DNA of 9,234 bases. It comes from Microbacteriaceae bacterium (lineage in GTDB: Bacteria > Actinomycetota > Actinomycetes > Actinomycetales > Microbacteriaceae). Both the position numbers and the translations under genes were made by a program. Below, piece by piece: positions 8,009-9,234 of this stretch. A model generated the notes under the pieces. The model saw only the letters and a list, made by a program, of their open reading frames with translations. It was not told the origin of the DNA and searched no databases. Positions within the stretch are counted from its first letter, which is position 1. Each line of letters opens with the position of its first letter. The stretch lies in the NCBI GenBank assembly GCA_016463265.1, contig JAEMRP010000028.1:1-9234 (forward strand), written 5' to 3'.

Positions 8009-8060
8009 ACACTGTTGCGCAAATGTTGGCATTCTGCTCATATGTGCGTAAGGTGAACGC
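8009..8060 (+). promoter_or_regulatory. Candidate promoter/operator before the HTH-aldolase gene
   Basis: This 52-base gap holds an 8-base perfect palindrome, TTGCGCAA (8015-8022), and a near direct copy of its core, TGCGTAA (8045-8051, against TGCGCAA at 8016-8022; six of seven bases agree), 29 bases apart. TTGGCA (8026-8031) is a fair -35 match, with TAAGGT (8049-8054) 17 bases downstream as a possible -10, which would place a start near the GTG itself. Alternatively AAGGTG (8050-8055) is the Shine-Dalgarno of the gene. Operator and promoter roles are inferred. Confidence 0.4.
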
Positions 8061-9234
8061 GTGATAGAAATTTCGGACACCGAGCTCGCGCTTCGCGCGG
8101 CTCGGCTCTACTACGACGACGGCAAGACTCAAGACGAGATCGGGGACACCCTCGGCATCACCCGCTGGAAGGCGGGCAGACTGCTGGCTCTCGCTCGTGA
8201 ATCCGGGATCGTCGCGATCTCAATCGTCGACAGCACCGACACCGCCGAGATTCGCCCGATGAGCGGCATCACGAGCACTGAACGCTCGCGTGCACACGGC
8301 GTCACCGATTCGGCGTCCCTTCGCGCGTTCCTGTACGGACTTTCCGCGGTCGACGCAATCGGTCTCGAAGAACGTGCCGCCCGCCTCGCAACACGGTCGA
8401 TCAAAAACGACTCCAAACGTGCTGCGCTGGACACCATCATCCGACTCATCGACCTCACGACTCTGGAGGGCGCTGATACCCCGGGCAAGGTTCGTTCTCT
8501 CGTGCGAAAAGCGATTCTTCCCGACCCCTCCGACCCGACGGCACCGCGCGTCGCCGCGGTGTGCGTGTATCCCGACATGGTTCAACACGCCGTTTCGGCA
8601 CTGGGCTCCCACAAGGGCGACGGCGTCACCGGAATCGGGGTTGCGTCGGTCGCGACTGCCTTCCCGAGCGGACGCTCGACACTCGAGATCAAACTGGCCG
8701 ACACGCGCTACGCGGTGACGCAGGGTGCGACCGAAATCGACATGGTGATTGACCGCGGAGCCTTCCTGTCCGGAGACCTCGATACCGTCTTCAATGAAAT
8801 CGTCGCCGTGCATCGCGCCTGCGGACGCGCCGACGGGTCGCGTGCGCACCTCAAGGTCATTTTCGAAACCGGCGAACTGCGCACCTACGACAACATCAAG
8901 CGAGCGTCATGGCTCGCGATCTTGGCTGGGGCCGATTTCATCAAGACGTCGACAGGGAAGGTGCAGCCCGCGGCGACGCTTCCGACGACCGTCTTGATGC
9001 TCGAGGTCGTTCGGGACTGGTTTACTCTGACCGGCGAACGCATTGGCGTCAAGCCAGCCGGGGGGATTCGCCAGTCGAAAGACGCCATCCGATACCTGGT
9101 GGCCGTCGCCGAGGTTGCTGGCGAGGAATGGATCGACCCGCACCTGTTCCGATTCGGTGCGTCAAGCCTGCTCAACGATGTTCTGCTGCAACGCCAGAAG
9201 ATGACCACCGGCCACTACAGCGGCCCCGACTACG
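8061..9234 (+). CDS. deoC: SorC/DeoR-type HTH fused to deoxyribose-phosphate aldolase (partial at window end)
   Basis: The aldolase (DERA) splits 2-deoxyribose 5-phosphate into glyceraldehyde 3-phosphate and acetaldehyde in deoxynucleoside catabolism. One uninterrupted frame of 391 codons runs to the window edge. Residues 1-57 are a SorC-family winged HTH: LRAARLYYDDGKTQDEIGDT, recognition helix ITRWKAGRLLALARE and wing GIVAISIVD. Residues 58-72 look like a linker. Residues ~75-391 form a long-form DERA: LIDLTTLEGADTPGKV (129-144), AAVCVYPDMV, EIDMVI with Asp227, DFIKTSTGK with the Schiff-base Lys295, GVKPAGG with Lys331, and RFGASSLL. These correspond to E. coli Asp102, Lys167 and Lys201. 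The end ...GHYSGPDY suggests only a few residues are missing. The SorC sugar-binding domain is absent. GTG at 8061 follows AAGGTG by about five bases, supporting translation of the HTH; Met67 (8259) is an alternative start giving an ordinary aldolase. Its head suggests self-regulation, which is inference. Confidence 0.9.
   Translation, partial: MIEISDTELALRAARLYYDDGKTQDEIGDTLGITRWKAGRLLALARESGIVAISIVDSTDTAEIRPMSGITSTERSRAHGVTDSASLRAFLYGLSAVDAIGLEERAARLATRSIKNDSKRAALDTIIRLIDLTTLEGADTPGKVRSLVRKAILPDPSDPTAPRVAAVCVYPDMVQHAVSALGSHKGDGVTGIGVASVATAFPSGRSTLEIKLADTRYAVTQGATEIDMVIDRGAFLSGDLDTVFNEIVAVHRACGRADGSRAHLKVIFETGELRTYDNIKRASWLAILAGADFIKTSTGKVQPAATLPTTVLMLEVVRDWFTLTGERIGVKPAGGIRQSKDAIRYLVAVAEVAGEEWIDPHLFRFGASSLLNDVLLQRQKMTTGHYSGPDY

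Overview
The window is a gene-dense, high-GC stretch typical of a streamlined actinobacterial chromosome. The order leuS - comEA - comEC - holA - (rpsT, opposite strand) - lepA is a familiar actinobacterial backbone, and the protein signatures of RibF, LepA and DeoC fit that group. I favour a Microbacteriaceae-like organism, but this is an inference from gene order and protein style, not proven. No mobile element, CRISPR array, tRNA or rRNA was found.

Layout. Bases 1-695 hold the end of leuS, cut just inside the KMSKS loop. comEA, comEC and holA (756-4209) follow on the + strand as one overlapping block with GTGA and ATGA stop/start junctions. They encode two DNA-uptake proteins and the delta subunit of the DNA polymerase III clamp loader. 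A strong hairpin at 4218-4247 separates holA from the convergent rpsT gene (4263-4709, - strand). A 163-base divergent spacer leads to lepA (4873-6720). lepA, a small membrane protein and ribF are again joined by 4-base overlaps (6717-8008). After a 52-base gap, an open reading frame starts at 8061 and runs off the window end.

The main surprise is this last gene. Its first ~57 residues are an intact SorC/DeoR-type winged helix-turn-helix. From about residue 75 it is a full-length deoxyribose-phosphate aldolase (DeoC/DERA) with both active-site lysines. In other bacteria a SorC-type DeoR regulator and the aldolase are separate proteins; here the DNA-binding head sits directly on the enzyme and the SorC sugar-binding domain is absent. 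This suggests an enzyme that may regulate its own gene. I do not recall a described example, but I could not search databases.

Secondary oddities are a ribosomal protein S20 with a ~55-residue Lys/Ala/Pro repeat tail, a short ComEC lacking the usual N-terminal DUF4131/OB-fold region, and ribF placed downstream of lepA.
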